From NCBI GenBank assembly GCA_902783575.1, contig CACZRP010000036.1:1-58464 (forward strand): DNA of 58,464 nucleotides. The letters are read 5' to 3'. Position numbers and translations under genes: made by a program. The stretch is from an uncultured Eubacteriales bacterium (GTDB lineage: Bacteria; Bacillota; Clostridia; Lachnospirales; Bianqueaceae). Position 1 is the first letter of the stretch; the number at the start of each line of letters is the position of its first letter. The notes beneath the pieces were generated by a model. The model was not told the DNA's origin. It saw only the letters and a list, made by a program, of their open reading frames with translations, and ran no database searches. Positions 17,181 to 24,833 of this stretch are shown here, piece after piece.

Positions 17181-18917
17181 ATGAAACGCTGGCTTAAATA
17201 TGTGAAGCCCTATATGAAGTATTTCATTTTAGGGCCTCTTCTCATGATTGTGGAAGTCATCGGCGAGGTCGTAATGCCGAAGCTTTTCGCAAATATTATC
17301 AACGGCGGTGTCGCCAATCAGAATCCGGGATATGTGGTTACCATGGGCATTATCATGGTGGCTGCCTCCCTTCTGATGATGGCGGGCGGCGTCGGCGGCT
17401 GTTATTACGGAGCCAAGGCCTCCATCAACTTCGGCGCTGATGTCAGGCGCGATGTCTTTTCCAAGGTCCAGACCTTCGGCTTCGCGAATATCGATAAATT
17501 CTCCACCGGTTCTCTGGTGACAAGGCTGACCAATGACGTCACCCAGATTCAGAACTTCACCAATATGCTGCTCAGGATGTGCCTGAGAACCCCCGGCATG
17601 CTGATCGGCGCTCTGTTTATGGCGATCCGGCTCAATGCCCGGCTGGCCCTGGTGCTGGCAGTGATCATGCCTGTGATGGTCATTTTCATGGTGGTGGTCA
17701 TGAAGATGTCCTTTCCGAAATTCACCAGAATGCAGACCATGGTGGACGGCCTGAACGTCAGTGTTCAGGAGAACCTGACCAACATCCGCGTGGTGAAATC
17801 CTTTGTCCGGGAAGACTATGAGGAAGGCCGCTTCCGCAAGGCCAACAGCAACCTGAAGGCAGCGGGTATGGACGCCATCAGCGTTATCATCCTGATGATG
17901 CCTGTCATGACCCTGTTCATGAACCTGGCCTCCATGTCGGTGATCTGGTTCGGCGGCCGGATGGTGCTGGTGGGCACTATGCCCCTGGGCGACCTGACCG
18001 CTTTCATCACTTATATCATGCAGATTCTGTCTTCTCTGATGATGCTTTCCATGATTTTCATGAGCCTTTCCCGAGCCGTGGCTTCCTCCAAGCGTCTCGG
18101 CGAGGTGCTGGACGAGCATGTGTCCCTGTCCGACGAGAATGCCGCCCATAAGGATCAGAAGGTGGAAAAGGGCCTCATCGAGTTCAGAAATGTGGGCTTC
18201 CGTTACTACGAAACCTCCGAGGAAGAGGTGCTCTCCGACATCAATCTGACGATCCTTCCCGGCCAGACCGTGGGTATTATCGGATCCACCGGCTGCGGCA
18301 AGACCACCCTCGTCAGCATGATTCCCCGGCTTTACGATGTGGACCGGGGTGAAGTCCTGGTGGACGGAATTAATGTGAAGGATTACAGCCTGCGCAACCT
18401 TCGGGACGGCGTAGGTATGGTGCTGCAGAAGAACGTGCTCTTCTCCGGCACTATTGAAAAGAACCTCCGCTGGGGAAGCAAGGATGCCTCTATGGAGGAG
18501 ATTGTGAACGCCGCGAAAAGCGCCCAGGCCGATGACTTTATCCAGGGCTTTTCCGAGGGCTATCAGCGGGAGCTGGAGCAGGGCGGCGTGAACGTTTCCG
18601 GCGGCCAGAAGCAGCGGCTGTGTATTGCCCGTGCCCTGCTGAAGAAGCCGAAGATTCTGATCCTGGATGACTCAACCTCCGCTGTGGATACCGCCACGGA
18701 GGCCAGAATCCGTGAGGCCTTCCGCGGCGAGCTGAAGGACTCCACGAAGATCATCATTGCCCAGCGGATTTCCTCCGTGAAGGACGCGGATGAAATTGTT
18801 GTGATGGATGACGGAAAAATCACCGGCGTGGGCACCCACGAAGAACTGTTGAAGTCCAACGAGGAGTATCAGGAAATCTATTACTCCCAGATGGATCGAG
18901 AGGAGGTGACTGCCTGA
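17181..18917 (+). CDS. ABC exporter half-transporter, degenerate-site subunit
   Basis: A 578-residue fusion of a six-helix membrane domain and a nucleotide-binding domain. Walker A is GSTGCGKTT (near residue 368), signature VSGGQKQR, Walker B LILDDSTSAVD. The catalytic glutamate after Walker B is Asp, and the switch His is Gln (AQRISS). Both changes are typical of the non-catalytic-site subunit of heterodimeric exporters such as TM287/288 and BmrCD. The start was placed at 17181 after GAAAGG. The stop overlaps the next gene's ATG (TGATG), so the two subunits are coupled. Confidence 0.93.
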   Translation: MKRWLKYVKPYMKYFILGPLLMIVEVIGEVVMPKLFANIINGGVANQNPGYVVTMGIIMVAASLLMMAGGVGGCYYGAKASINFGADVRRDVFSKVQTFGFANIDKFSTGSLVTRLTNDVTQIQNFTNMLLRMCLRTPGMLIGALFMAIRLNARLALVLAVIMPVMVIFMVVVMKMSFPKFTRMQTMVDGLNVSVQENLTNIRVVKSFVREDYEEGRFRKANSNLKAAGMDAISVIILMMPVMTLFMNLASMSVIWFGGRMVLVGTMPLGDLTAFITYIMQILSSLMMLSMIFMSLSRAVASSKRLGEVLDEHVSLSDENAAHKDQKVEKGLIEFRNVGFRYYETSEEEVLSDINLTILPGQTVGIIGSTGCGKTTLVSMIPRLYDVDRGEVLVDGINVKDYSLRNLRDGVGMVLQKNVLFSGTIEKNLRWGSKDASMEEIVNAAKSAQADDFIQGFSEGYQRELEQGGVNVSGGQKQRLCIARALLKKPKILILDDSTSAVDTATEARIREAFRGELKDSTKIIIAQRISSVKDADEIVVMDDGKITGVGTHEELLKSNEEYQEIYYSQMDREEVTA

Positions 18918-20710
18918 TGCCTCCCATGGGACCCCGCGGAAGAGGAATGGAGAAATCCAAACCGAAGAATACCAAGGCAGTTATTGCCCGGTTATTCAAA
19001 TATGTAGAAAAATATAAGATTCATATCATCTTTGCCATGATCTGCCTGGTGATCCACACCCTGGCATCCCTGGCCGGCTCCTACCTGCTGCGCCCCATTA
19101 TCAATGAATATATCATTGAGGGCGCGGGACTGGAGAAGCTGGCTGGCCTGGGTATGGGCCTGATGGTGCTGGGCGGCATTTACATAGTGAATGTCATCAC
19201 CACCTATCTTCAGAGCAAGCTGATGGTGATTGTGTCCCAGAACTCACTGGAAGCCATCCGCAATGACCTCTTTGTCAAGACCCAGAAGCTGCCGGTGCGC
19301 TACTTTGACGCCAACACCACCGGTGATCTGATGAGCCGCTTCACCAACGACGTCGACAACATCGGCATGATGCTGGACAACTCCCTGGTGAGCCTGGTGC
19401 AGGGTTTCCTGCAGCTGGTGGGAACCCTCATCATGATGATTTATACCAATGTCTGGCTGACTCTGATTACCATTTTCTTTGTGCCGGTCTTCGCTAAAGT
19501 CGGCGCCACCATTGGAAACAGGAGCCGTAAGTACTACCGGGAGCAGCAGAAAGCCCTGGGCGCCCTGAACGGCTACATTGAAGAGTCCGTTAACGGCCAG
19601 AAGGTGGTGAAGGTCTTCAATCATGAAGACGAGTGCATCGAGGAGTTCAGCGCCCTCAACCAGGATCTGAGAGACAAGCAGGTGGGCGCCCAGTTCTTCG
19701 GCGGCATCATGGGACCCATCATGGGCAACCTTTCCAAGATCAGCTATGCCCTGACGGCTATGGTGGGCGGCGTGCTCTGCGCCCTGGGAAGGTTCGATGT
19801 GGGCGGCCTGACGGTTTTTGTCAACTATTCCAACCAGTTCAGCTTCCCCATCATGAACCTGGCCAACCAGGTCACTATGATTTTCTCCGCCCTCGCCGGT
19901 GCGGAGCGTGTATTCGAAATGATGGACCAGGAGCCCGAGCATCTGAAGATTGCTTCTCCCGAGCCCATGGACCATATCGAAGGCCATGTGGAGCTGAAGA
20001 ATGTCACCTTCGGATACAATCCGGATAAGGTAATTCTTAAAAACATCAACGTGGAAGCCAAGCCCGGCCAGAAGATCGCCTTTGTGGGATCCACCGGCGC
20101 CGGCAAGACCACCATCACCAACCTGCTGAACCGTTTCTACGACATTCAGGAGGGCGAGATTCTCATCGACGGTGTGGAGGTCAAAAAATATGACGGCGAA
20201 GAGCTGCGCCGGAATATTGCCATGGTTCTCCAGGATACCCATCTGTTTACCGGTACCGTGAAAGAAAACATTCTTTTCGGCCGGATGGACGCCACCGATG
20301 AGGAAGTGGAGCAGGCCGTCAGAACCGCCAGCGCCCACAGCTTTATCATGAGGCTGGACAAGGGATATGACACCATGCTGGAGGGCGACGGCGCCAACCT
20401 GTCCCAGGGACAACGGCAGCTTTTGAACATCGCCCGGGCGGCCATCTCCAAGGCCCCCATCCTGGTGCTGGATGAGGCCACCAGTTCCGTCGATACCCGT
20501 ACCGAGCGCCATATTGAGCACGGGATGGAGCGTCTTATGAAGAACCGAACCACCTTCGTGATTGCCCACCGTCTATCCACCGTCCGCAATGCCGACCTGA
20601 TCTGCGTGCTGGAAGCGGGTGAAATCATTGAACGGGGCACCCACGAGGAGCTGCTGGCTATGAAGGGACGTTATTACGAATTATATACCGGAGTAAAGGA
20701 GCTTGACTAA
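18917..20710 (+). CDS. ABC exporter half-transporter, catalytic subunit
   Basis: A 597-residue partner of the preceding half-transporter, with a Met/Pro/Gly/Arg-rich N-terminal extension, six membrane helices and a nucleotide-binding domain. Walker A is GSTGAGKTT (near residue 390), signature LSQGQRQLL, Walker B LVLDEATSSVD with an intact glutamate, and switch His in AHRLST. Together the pair should form one active and one degenerate ATP site. Exported compounds are unknown; the upstream MarR gene suggests drug or toxin efflux. Confidence 0.94.
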   Translation: MPPMGPRGRGMEKSKPKNTKAVIARLFKYVEKYKIHIIFAMICLVIHTLASLAGSYLLRPIINEYIIEGAGLEKLAGLGMGLMVLGGIYIVNVITTYLQSKLMVIVSQNSLEAIRNDLFVKTQKLPVRYFDANTTGDLMSRFTNDVDNIGMMLDNSLVSLVQGFLQLVGTLIMMIYTNVWLTLITIFFVPVFAKVGATIGNRSRKYYREQQKALGALNGYIEESVNGQKVVKVFNHEDECIEEFSALNQDLRDKQVGAQFFGGIMGPIMGNLSKISYALTAMVGGVLCALGRFDVGGLTVFVNYSNQFSFPIMNLANQVTMIFSALAGAERVFEMMDQEPEHLKIASPEPMDHIEGHVELKNVTFGYNPDKVILKNINVEAKPGQKIAFVGSTGAGKTTITNLLNRFYDIQEGEILIDGVEVKKYDGEELRRNIAMVLQDTHLFTGTVKENILFGRMDATDEEVEQAVRTASAHSFIMRLDKGYDTMLEGDGANLSQGQRQLLNIARAAISKAPILVLDEATSSVDTRTERHIEHGMERLMKNRTTFVIAHRLSTVRNADLICVLEAGEIIERGTHEELLAMKGRYYELYTGVKELD

Positions 20711-20711
20711 T

Positions 20712-22514
20712 ATGGAAATTAAAGACAGATCTTTGATCGAGGAACAGTACAAATGGGATATTACCACCCTCTTCGCCAGTGATGAAGCCTGGGAAGAGGC
20801 CCTGAAGGCCATCCCCGCCAAGGCGGCTAAGGTGGCGGCCTATCAGGGAAAGCTGACCCAGTCTCCGGCAGGTCTCAGAGAGTTTCTGGACGCGGAAGAG
20901 GCCCTGGATCGGGAGATCGAGAACATCTACTGCTACGCTTCTCTGAGATATTCCGAGGATACCCGGGCGGAAGCCGGACAGATGATGACCTCCAAGGCCA
21001 TGGGCGTCCTGACGCAGATCGGCGCCTCCCTGAGCTTTGCCCAGCCGGAAATCCTTTCCCTTTCCGACGCGGATTTTGATCGCTTCATGGAGAGCGAAGA
21101 GCTGGCGGGATACCGTCATATGCTGGATGATCTGAAGCGCAGAAAAGCCCATACCCTTTCCGAGAAGGAAGAGAAGATCCTTTCCGGTATGCAGGAAATC
21201 CGCTACGCGCCGGGAGATATCGCCAACATGCTGCAGGACGCGGATCTGAAATTTGATCCCGTGAAGCTGGAAAGCGGCGAAGAGCTGCCCCTGTCCGGCT
21301 CCAACTATATCCTGCTGCAGTCCGATTCCCGCCGGGAAGTGAGAGAAAAGGCCTTCCGCAATTACTACAAGAGCTTCAAGAATCACATCAATACCTTTGC
21401 CTCCACCTACTCCAGCAGCGTCAAGGGCGATGTGTTTATGGCCCGCACCCGGGGCTATGAGAGCGCCAGAGCCATGTCCATGGCCGGGGAAAACATTCCC
21501 GCTTCTGTCTATGACGGCCTGGTGGAGACGGTGCACAAATACATGCCCGCCATGTACCGCTATGTGGAGCTTCGCAAAAAGATCCTCGGACTGGACGAGA
21601 TTCATTACTACGATGTCTACGCGCCCCTGTGCAAGGATCTGGATCTGAAATACACCTATGAGCAGGCCAAGGCCATGGTCAAGAAGGCAGTGGCACCCCT
21701 GGGTGAAGATTATGTTGCCACCGTACAGCGGGGCTTCGACGAGCGCTGGATCGATGTTTATCCCAACACCGGCAAATCCGGCGGCGCCTATTCCTCCGGC
21801 ACCTATGACAGCAATCCCTTCATCATGTGCAACTTCACCGGCACCATTGATTCCGTATCCACCATTGCCCATGAGATGGGACACAGCATGCATACCCATC
21901 TGGCCAACACCCATCAGCCGGCCCATTACGCGGGCTATACGCTGTTCGTAGCCGAGATCGCCTCCACCGTGAACGAGAACCTGCTGATTGAACAGCTGCT
22001 GAAGGAGGAAAAGGATCCCAAGACCCGTCTCTACCTGCTGAACCAGTATCTGGAGAACTTCAAGGGAACGGTTTACCGCCAGACCATGTTCGCGGAGTTT
22101 GAGCAGAAGGCCCATGCTATCATCGAAGAGGGCGGTGCCCTTTCCGCGGAGCTGATGAATCAGATCTATGAGGATCTGGTGAAGCTGTACTTCGGTCCTT
22201 CCATGGTGCTGGATGAGGAGGTCCGTTACGAGTGGGCCAGAATTCCTCATTTCTACCGCGCCTTCTATGTTTACAAATATGCCACCGGCTATTCTTCCGC
22301 CGTGGCTCTTTCCGAGAAAATCCTCACCGAGGGCGAGCCTGCGGTGAAGAAATACCTGGAGTTCCTGTCCATGGCAGGCTCCGATTATCCGCTGGCCACC
22401 CTGCAGCACGGCGGCGTGGATCTGTCTACTCCCGAACCCATTGAGCGGGCTCTGAAGAAGTTTGAGTCCATCGTGGAGGAAGCGGAGAAAACCTACGAGG
22501 CTCTTCAGGCCTGA
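20712..22514 (+). CDS. pepF: oligoendopeptidase F
   Basis: A 600-residue zinc peptidase of family M3. The HEXXH motif is HEMGHSMHTH near residue 386, preceded by SGGAYSSGTYDSNPFI and followed by the third-ligand region VAEIASTVNEN. The protein is cytosolic and cleaves short peptides. The ATG at 20712 was preferred over a TTG at 20703 because AGGAG lies 10 nt upstream of it. The gene begins at the very end of the ABC exporter gene and may be transcribed with it. A strong terminator follows. Confidence 0.94.
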   Translation: MEIKDRSLIEEQYKWDITTLFASDEAWEEALKAIPAKAAKVAAYQGKLTQSPAGLREFLDAEEALDREIENIYCYASLRYSEDTRAEAGQMMTSKAMGVLTQIGASLSFAQPEILSLSDADFDRFMESEELAGYRHMLDDLKRRKAHTLSEKEEKILSGMQEIRYAPGDIANMLQDADLKFDPVKLESGEELPLSGSNYILLQSDSRREVREKAFRNYYKSFKNHINTFASTYSSSVKGDVFMARTRGYESARAMSMAGENIPASVYDGLVETVHKYMPAMYRYVELRKKILGLDEIHYYDVYAPLCKDLDLKYTYEQAKAMVKKAVAPLGEDYVATVQRGFDERWIDVYPNTGKSGGAYSSGTYDSNPFIMCNFTGTIDSVSTIAHEMGHSMHTHLANTHQPAHYAGYTLFVAEIASTVNENLLIEQLLKEEKDPKTRLYLLNQYLENFKGTVYRQTMFAEFEQKAHAIIEEGGALSAELMNQIYEDLVKLYFGPSMVLDEEVRYEWARIPHFYRAFYVYKYATGYSSAVALSEKILTEGEPAVKKYLEFLSMAGSDYPLATLQHGGVDLSTPEPIERALKKFESIVEEAEKTYEALQA

Positions 22515-22534
22515 TCAAACTTCTTTTGACTAAC

Positions 22535-22586
22535 AAAAACTGGCAAGCATTCAGTGAATCCACTGTCTGCCTGCCAGTTTTTTTAT
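22535..22586 (+). terminator. rho-independent terminator after pepF
   Basis: ACTGGCA...TGCCAGT pairs around an inner stem (CAGTG/CACTG) and is followed by seven T residues. Confidence 0.88.
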
Positions 22587-22601
22587 GTATTTTTAGTTCG
22601 T

Positions 22602-22669
22602 GGGACGTCAGATTATGACAGTCCTTTCATGTTTTGGGACGTCAGATTGTGATAATCCTTTCATGTTTT
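22602..22669. repeat. 34-bp direct duplication
   Basis: Two adjacent 34-bp copies begin GGGACGTCAGATT and end TCCTTTCATGTTTT (22602-22635 and 22636-22669), with about three base differences. They fall in the 3' end of the rhamnosidase remnant and encode its final, non-homologous residues. Origin unknown. Confidence 0.85.
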
Positions 22670-22829
22670 CCGGGACCCAGCAGACAGAGCCGGAAGGGCA
22701 GAAAAGCGGCCGGATCTCATAGGCGCTCTGACGCAGGCAGCCTTCGATATTCCAGGTAACGCGCAGGCCTTCTGGACAGATGCCGATGGGACGGGAGAGA
22801 TGATTGATCTGCAGATTATATACTTTCAT
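22608..22829 (-). pseudogene. N-terminal remnant of an alpha-L-rhamnosidase
   Basis: A 73-codon frame opening with a fair ribosome binding site (AAAGGAT). Residues 1-40 (NLQINHLSRPIGI, LRVTWNIEG, RQSAYEI) match the start of bacterial alpha-L-rhamnosidases (GH78), which typically read like LRVNHLENPLGI...LSWxL...RQTAYxI. The rest of the enzyme, normally more than 800 residues, is missing and replaced by about 30 unrelated residues that include the 34-bp duplication. The call rests on a short but characteristic stretch. It suggests that a rhamnoside-degrading gene was lost here. Confidence 0.6.
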
Positions 22830-22912
22830 CGCGGATATCCTTTCCATATGAATATCATTTCCTCTATGATACTCAACCCGCCGCCGGTTGTCAAAAGAAT
22901 CATCTGGCCGAT

Positions 22913-23127
22913 TGTCACAAAATCACTGGCGAGCATGAAATGTGTGAAAATATTATTTCACAAGAGGGGGCATATATCCCAAGCTTGTGATAATTACTGT
23001 TGCAAAACATTGGAAAGATCCAGGGTATGTGAAAATCTACTGTAACAAAAAAAGAGTTTTAAAAGGATATGTGAAACTCATCATGAAGATTGTCACATAT
23101 CAAAGGAAAACCTAAGATATGTGAAAC
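22913..23127. promoter_or_regulatory. cluster of TGTGA/TCACA half-sites
   Basis: At least seven TGTGA or TCACA half-sites lie in about 215 bp upstream of the rhamnosidase remnant. Two form dyads: TGTGAAA...TTTCACA (22943-22962) and ATATGTGA...TCACATAT (23067-23100). Repeated TATGTGAAA also occurs at 23026 and 23117. The dyad spacings differ from each other and from the CRP spacing. They may be operators left behind by the lost glycosidase gene. Confidence 0.5.
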
Positions 23128-23155
23128 AAGTGGCTGTGCTGCCAGCGGCAGATCT

Positions 23156-23316
23156 ATCCTTTGCCTGGCTTAATTATAAAAAGCCACAAGTCTTCTGCCT
23201 GTCAAGGCCGAAGCCGCATGGCGGTTCATTCGCAAAGCGAAGCAAAGCTTTGCGAATGAAGCCTTGACAGGACAGAAAGATCTTGTGGCAAGGGCTATTT
23301 AAGCCAGGCAAAGGAT
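23156..23316. repeat. 161-bp long imperfect palindrome
   Basis: Nested inverted repeats: an 18-bp perfect outer arm (ATCCTTTGCCTGGCTTAA, 23156-23173, with 23299-23316), GCCACAAG (23183) with CTTGTGGC (23282), CCTGTCAAGGC (23198) with GCCTTGACAGG (23261), and an inner 14-bp arm TTCATTCGCAAAGC (23225) with GCTTTGCGAATGAA (23247). Only the left arm holds an extra 16 bp (23209-23224), itself a small dyad. No T-run follows, so it is not an ordinary terminator. It may be a MITE-like element or a structured RNA. Confidence 0.92.
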
Positions 23317-23320
23317 TTTC

Positions 23321-23440
23321 AGGTTTCTTCGAAACCTGCTCTCAAAAAAATACCTGATAAGCATGCTGTGGCTTTGGGCTGCTGCCTGGGGGCTGCAGTT
23401 CATTTCCCGCATTCTTACTTGTCAGGTGTTTTCTTTTTGT
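23321..23440. other. further hairpins downstream of the dehydrogenase gene
   Basis: AGGTTTC-TTC-GAAACCT (23321-23337) is a perfect 7-bp hairpin. Beyond it, ACCTGATAAG (about 23352) can pair with CTTGTCAGGT (about 23418) around a GC-rich inner region. T-rich sequence follows on either strand (TTTTTTTGAG on the minus strand), so the larger stem may end the dehydrogenase transcript. Otherwise the stretch 22830-23483 holds no gene I can support. Confidence 0.45.
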
Positions 23441-23483
23441 GGCTGACTATTTAATTGCTGACCGTTGGTGGAATGAATTTTGT

Positions 23484-24590
23484 TTACATCCACTCGGAAG
23501 GATCGGTCCAGCCTCGCTTGCCCAGGTATTTTTCCAGAGGCATCTTTTCGATCTGTTCCTTGGAAAGGCCGCTGTTCATCATGCGGGCCCAGCCGCCTTC
23601 CGCCTTTTCGCCGGAGATCATATCCGAGGGCTTCATGAGGTTGAGCAGAGATTCGCCAGCCTCGAAGCGGCGGGCGTTTTCTCTGATAATGGCAATGGTG
23701 GCTGCCTGACGGTCCGGCACCTGAGGAGTGGTGTGGGGAGTAATATAAACATTTGGCATTTTCCAGAGAGGAGACTCCGGTGACAGGGGCTGCTCCTCGA
23801 AAACATCCAGGCCTGCGCCGCTCAGAGTTCCATCGTTCAGCGCTTCAATCAGGTCCTCGGTGCAGACCACGCCGCCCCGGGCCATGTTCACCAGGAAGGC
23901 GCCTTTTTTCACTTTTTTGAAGGTTTCTTTGTTAAACATATGGAAGGTGCTGTCATTGAGGGCGATGGAAAGAATAATGAAATCCGACTCCTCTAGCAGG
24001 GGATCCAGGGTGTCGCCGTTTTTGATGACCAGCTTTTTATCCAGATAATCCAGACCTTCAATGGGATCCAGGTTGTATCCGATGATTCTCATGCCCATGG
24101 CGTGAAGCCGTTCGGCAATTTGGCGGCCGTTGTTTCCCATGCCCACAATACCGGCGGTGCGACCGTAGAGGCCGCGCCACCGATCCTGGCCCTCGACGCC
24201 CCACTGGCAGTTATCCTGGGCCTTCAGCAGTTCCCGGGTGTGATACACTCCCTGGAACATAAAATAGATGGCGTGCTCAGCCAGAACAGGAGCCGATCTT
24301 CCAGCTGCTCCGGTAACGGGAATGCCCCGTTCAAAAACCTCCGGGCGGGCGGAGCCGTTTAATCCGGCATGGTCGCACTGAATCCATTTCAGCGTGTTTT
24401 CTCCCAGCAGGCAGGGATCCACGTCGCCCATGATGATGGCGACATCCGCATCCTTAACTTCCTCAGCCAGTTTTTCCTTGTCATAGAAATTTACATAGAC
24501 GAATTCTGCTTCCGGAAATACCCGGCGAAGATCATACATGTTTTTCTTGTTGTACCAGACGGTGGTGACCACTTTACGGATTTTCGGCAT
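23484..24590 (-). CDS. D-isomer-specific 2-hydroxyacid dehydrogenase
   Basis: A 368-residue NAD(P)-dependent dehydrogenase. The nucleotide-binding loop is GIVGMGNNGRQIAERL (near residue 150). The catalytic triad regions are NMARGGVV (Arg), FEEQPLS (Glu side) and YITPHTT (His). Members reduce 2-keto acids such as hydroxypyruvate, glyoxylate or pyruvate to D-hydroxy acids. The C-terminal extension (about 40 residues, ending KRGWTDPSEWM) is longer than usual. It diverges from the glycosidase/FdrA operon and shares its control region, which holds a 9-bp dyad, so it probably belongs to the same pathway. Confidence 0.9.
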   Translation of the reverse strand: MPKIRKVVTTVWYNKKNMYDLRRVFPEAEFVYVNFYDKEKLAEEVKDADVAIIMGDVDPCLLGENTLKWIQCDHAGLNGSARPEVFERGIPVTGAAGRSAPVLAEHAIYFMFQGVYHTRELLKAQDNCQWGVEGQDRWRGLYGRTAGIVGMGNNGRQIAERLHAMGMRIIGYNLDPIEGLDYLDKKLVIKNGDTLDPLLEESDFIILSIALNDSTFHMFNKETFKKVKKGAFLVNMARGGVVCTEDLIEALNDGTLSGAGLDVFEEQPLSPESPLWKMPNVYITPHTTPQVPDRQAATIAIIRENARRFEAGESLLNLMKPSDMISGEKAEGGWARMMNSGLSKEQIEKMPLEKYLGKRGWTDPSEWM

Positions 24591-24711
24591 TGGTATACAG
24601 CTCCTTTCAGGAATGGAATTCTGCCCCGATTATGCCATGAACTGTTTCCTGTGCGCTATCATGAAAATCGCTTTCTTGTATAAAAAATAACTTTAAAAGA
24701 AGGTTTAAACA

Positions 24712-24744
24712 AAATATGGAACAAAAAAGCTAAAATCCATATTT
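24712..24744. promoter_or_regulatory. candidate operator between divergent genes
   Basis: A perfect inverted repeat AAATATGGA (24712-24720) and TCCATATTT (24736-24744) with a 15-nt spacer lies midway between the dehydrogenase and glycosidase starts. A local regulator, perhaps the AraC protein at 32991-34208, could bind it. Confidence 0.5.
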
Positions 24745-24833
24745 ACTGTTATGGCCTCTTTTTTTAGAATTTATCATAGGAACAAACGTCGTGAAGTTTG
24801 ATTCAAATTCTCCGTTTCAGAAAGGAAAAGAGC

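Noticed and set aside
19244..20569. Long antisense open frame over the ABC exporter gene
   Set aside because: It has no ribosome binding site, and its His/Gly-rich composition is that of a mirror of the real coding frame.
22943..22962. CRP-like site TGTGA...TCACA
   Set aside because: The spacing is 10 nt and not the 6 nt of CRP sites, and dyad spacing varies in the cluster.
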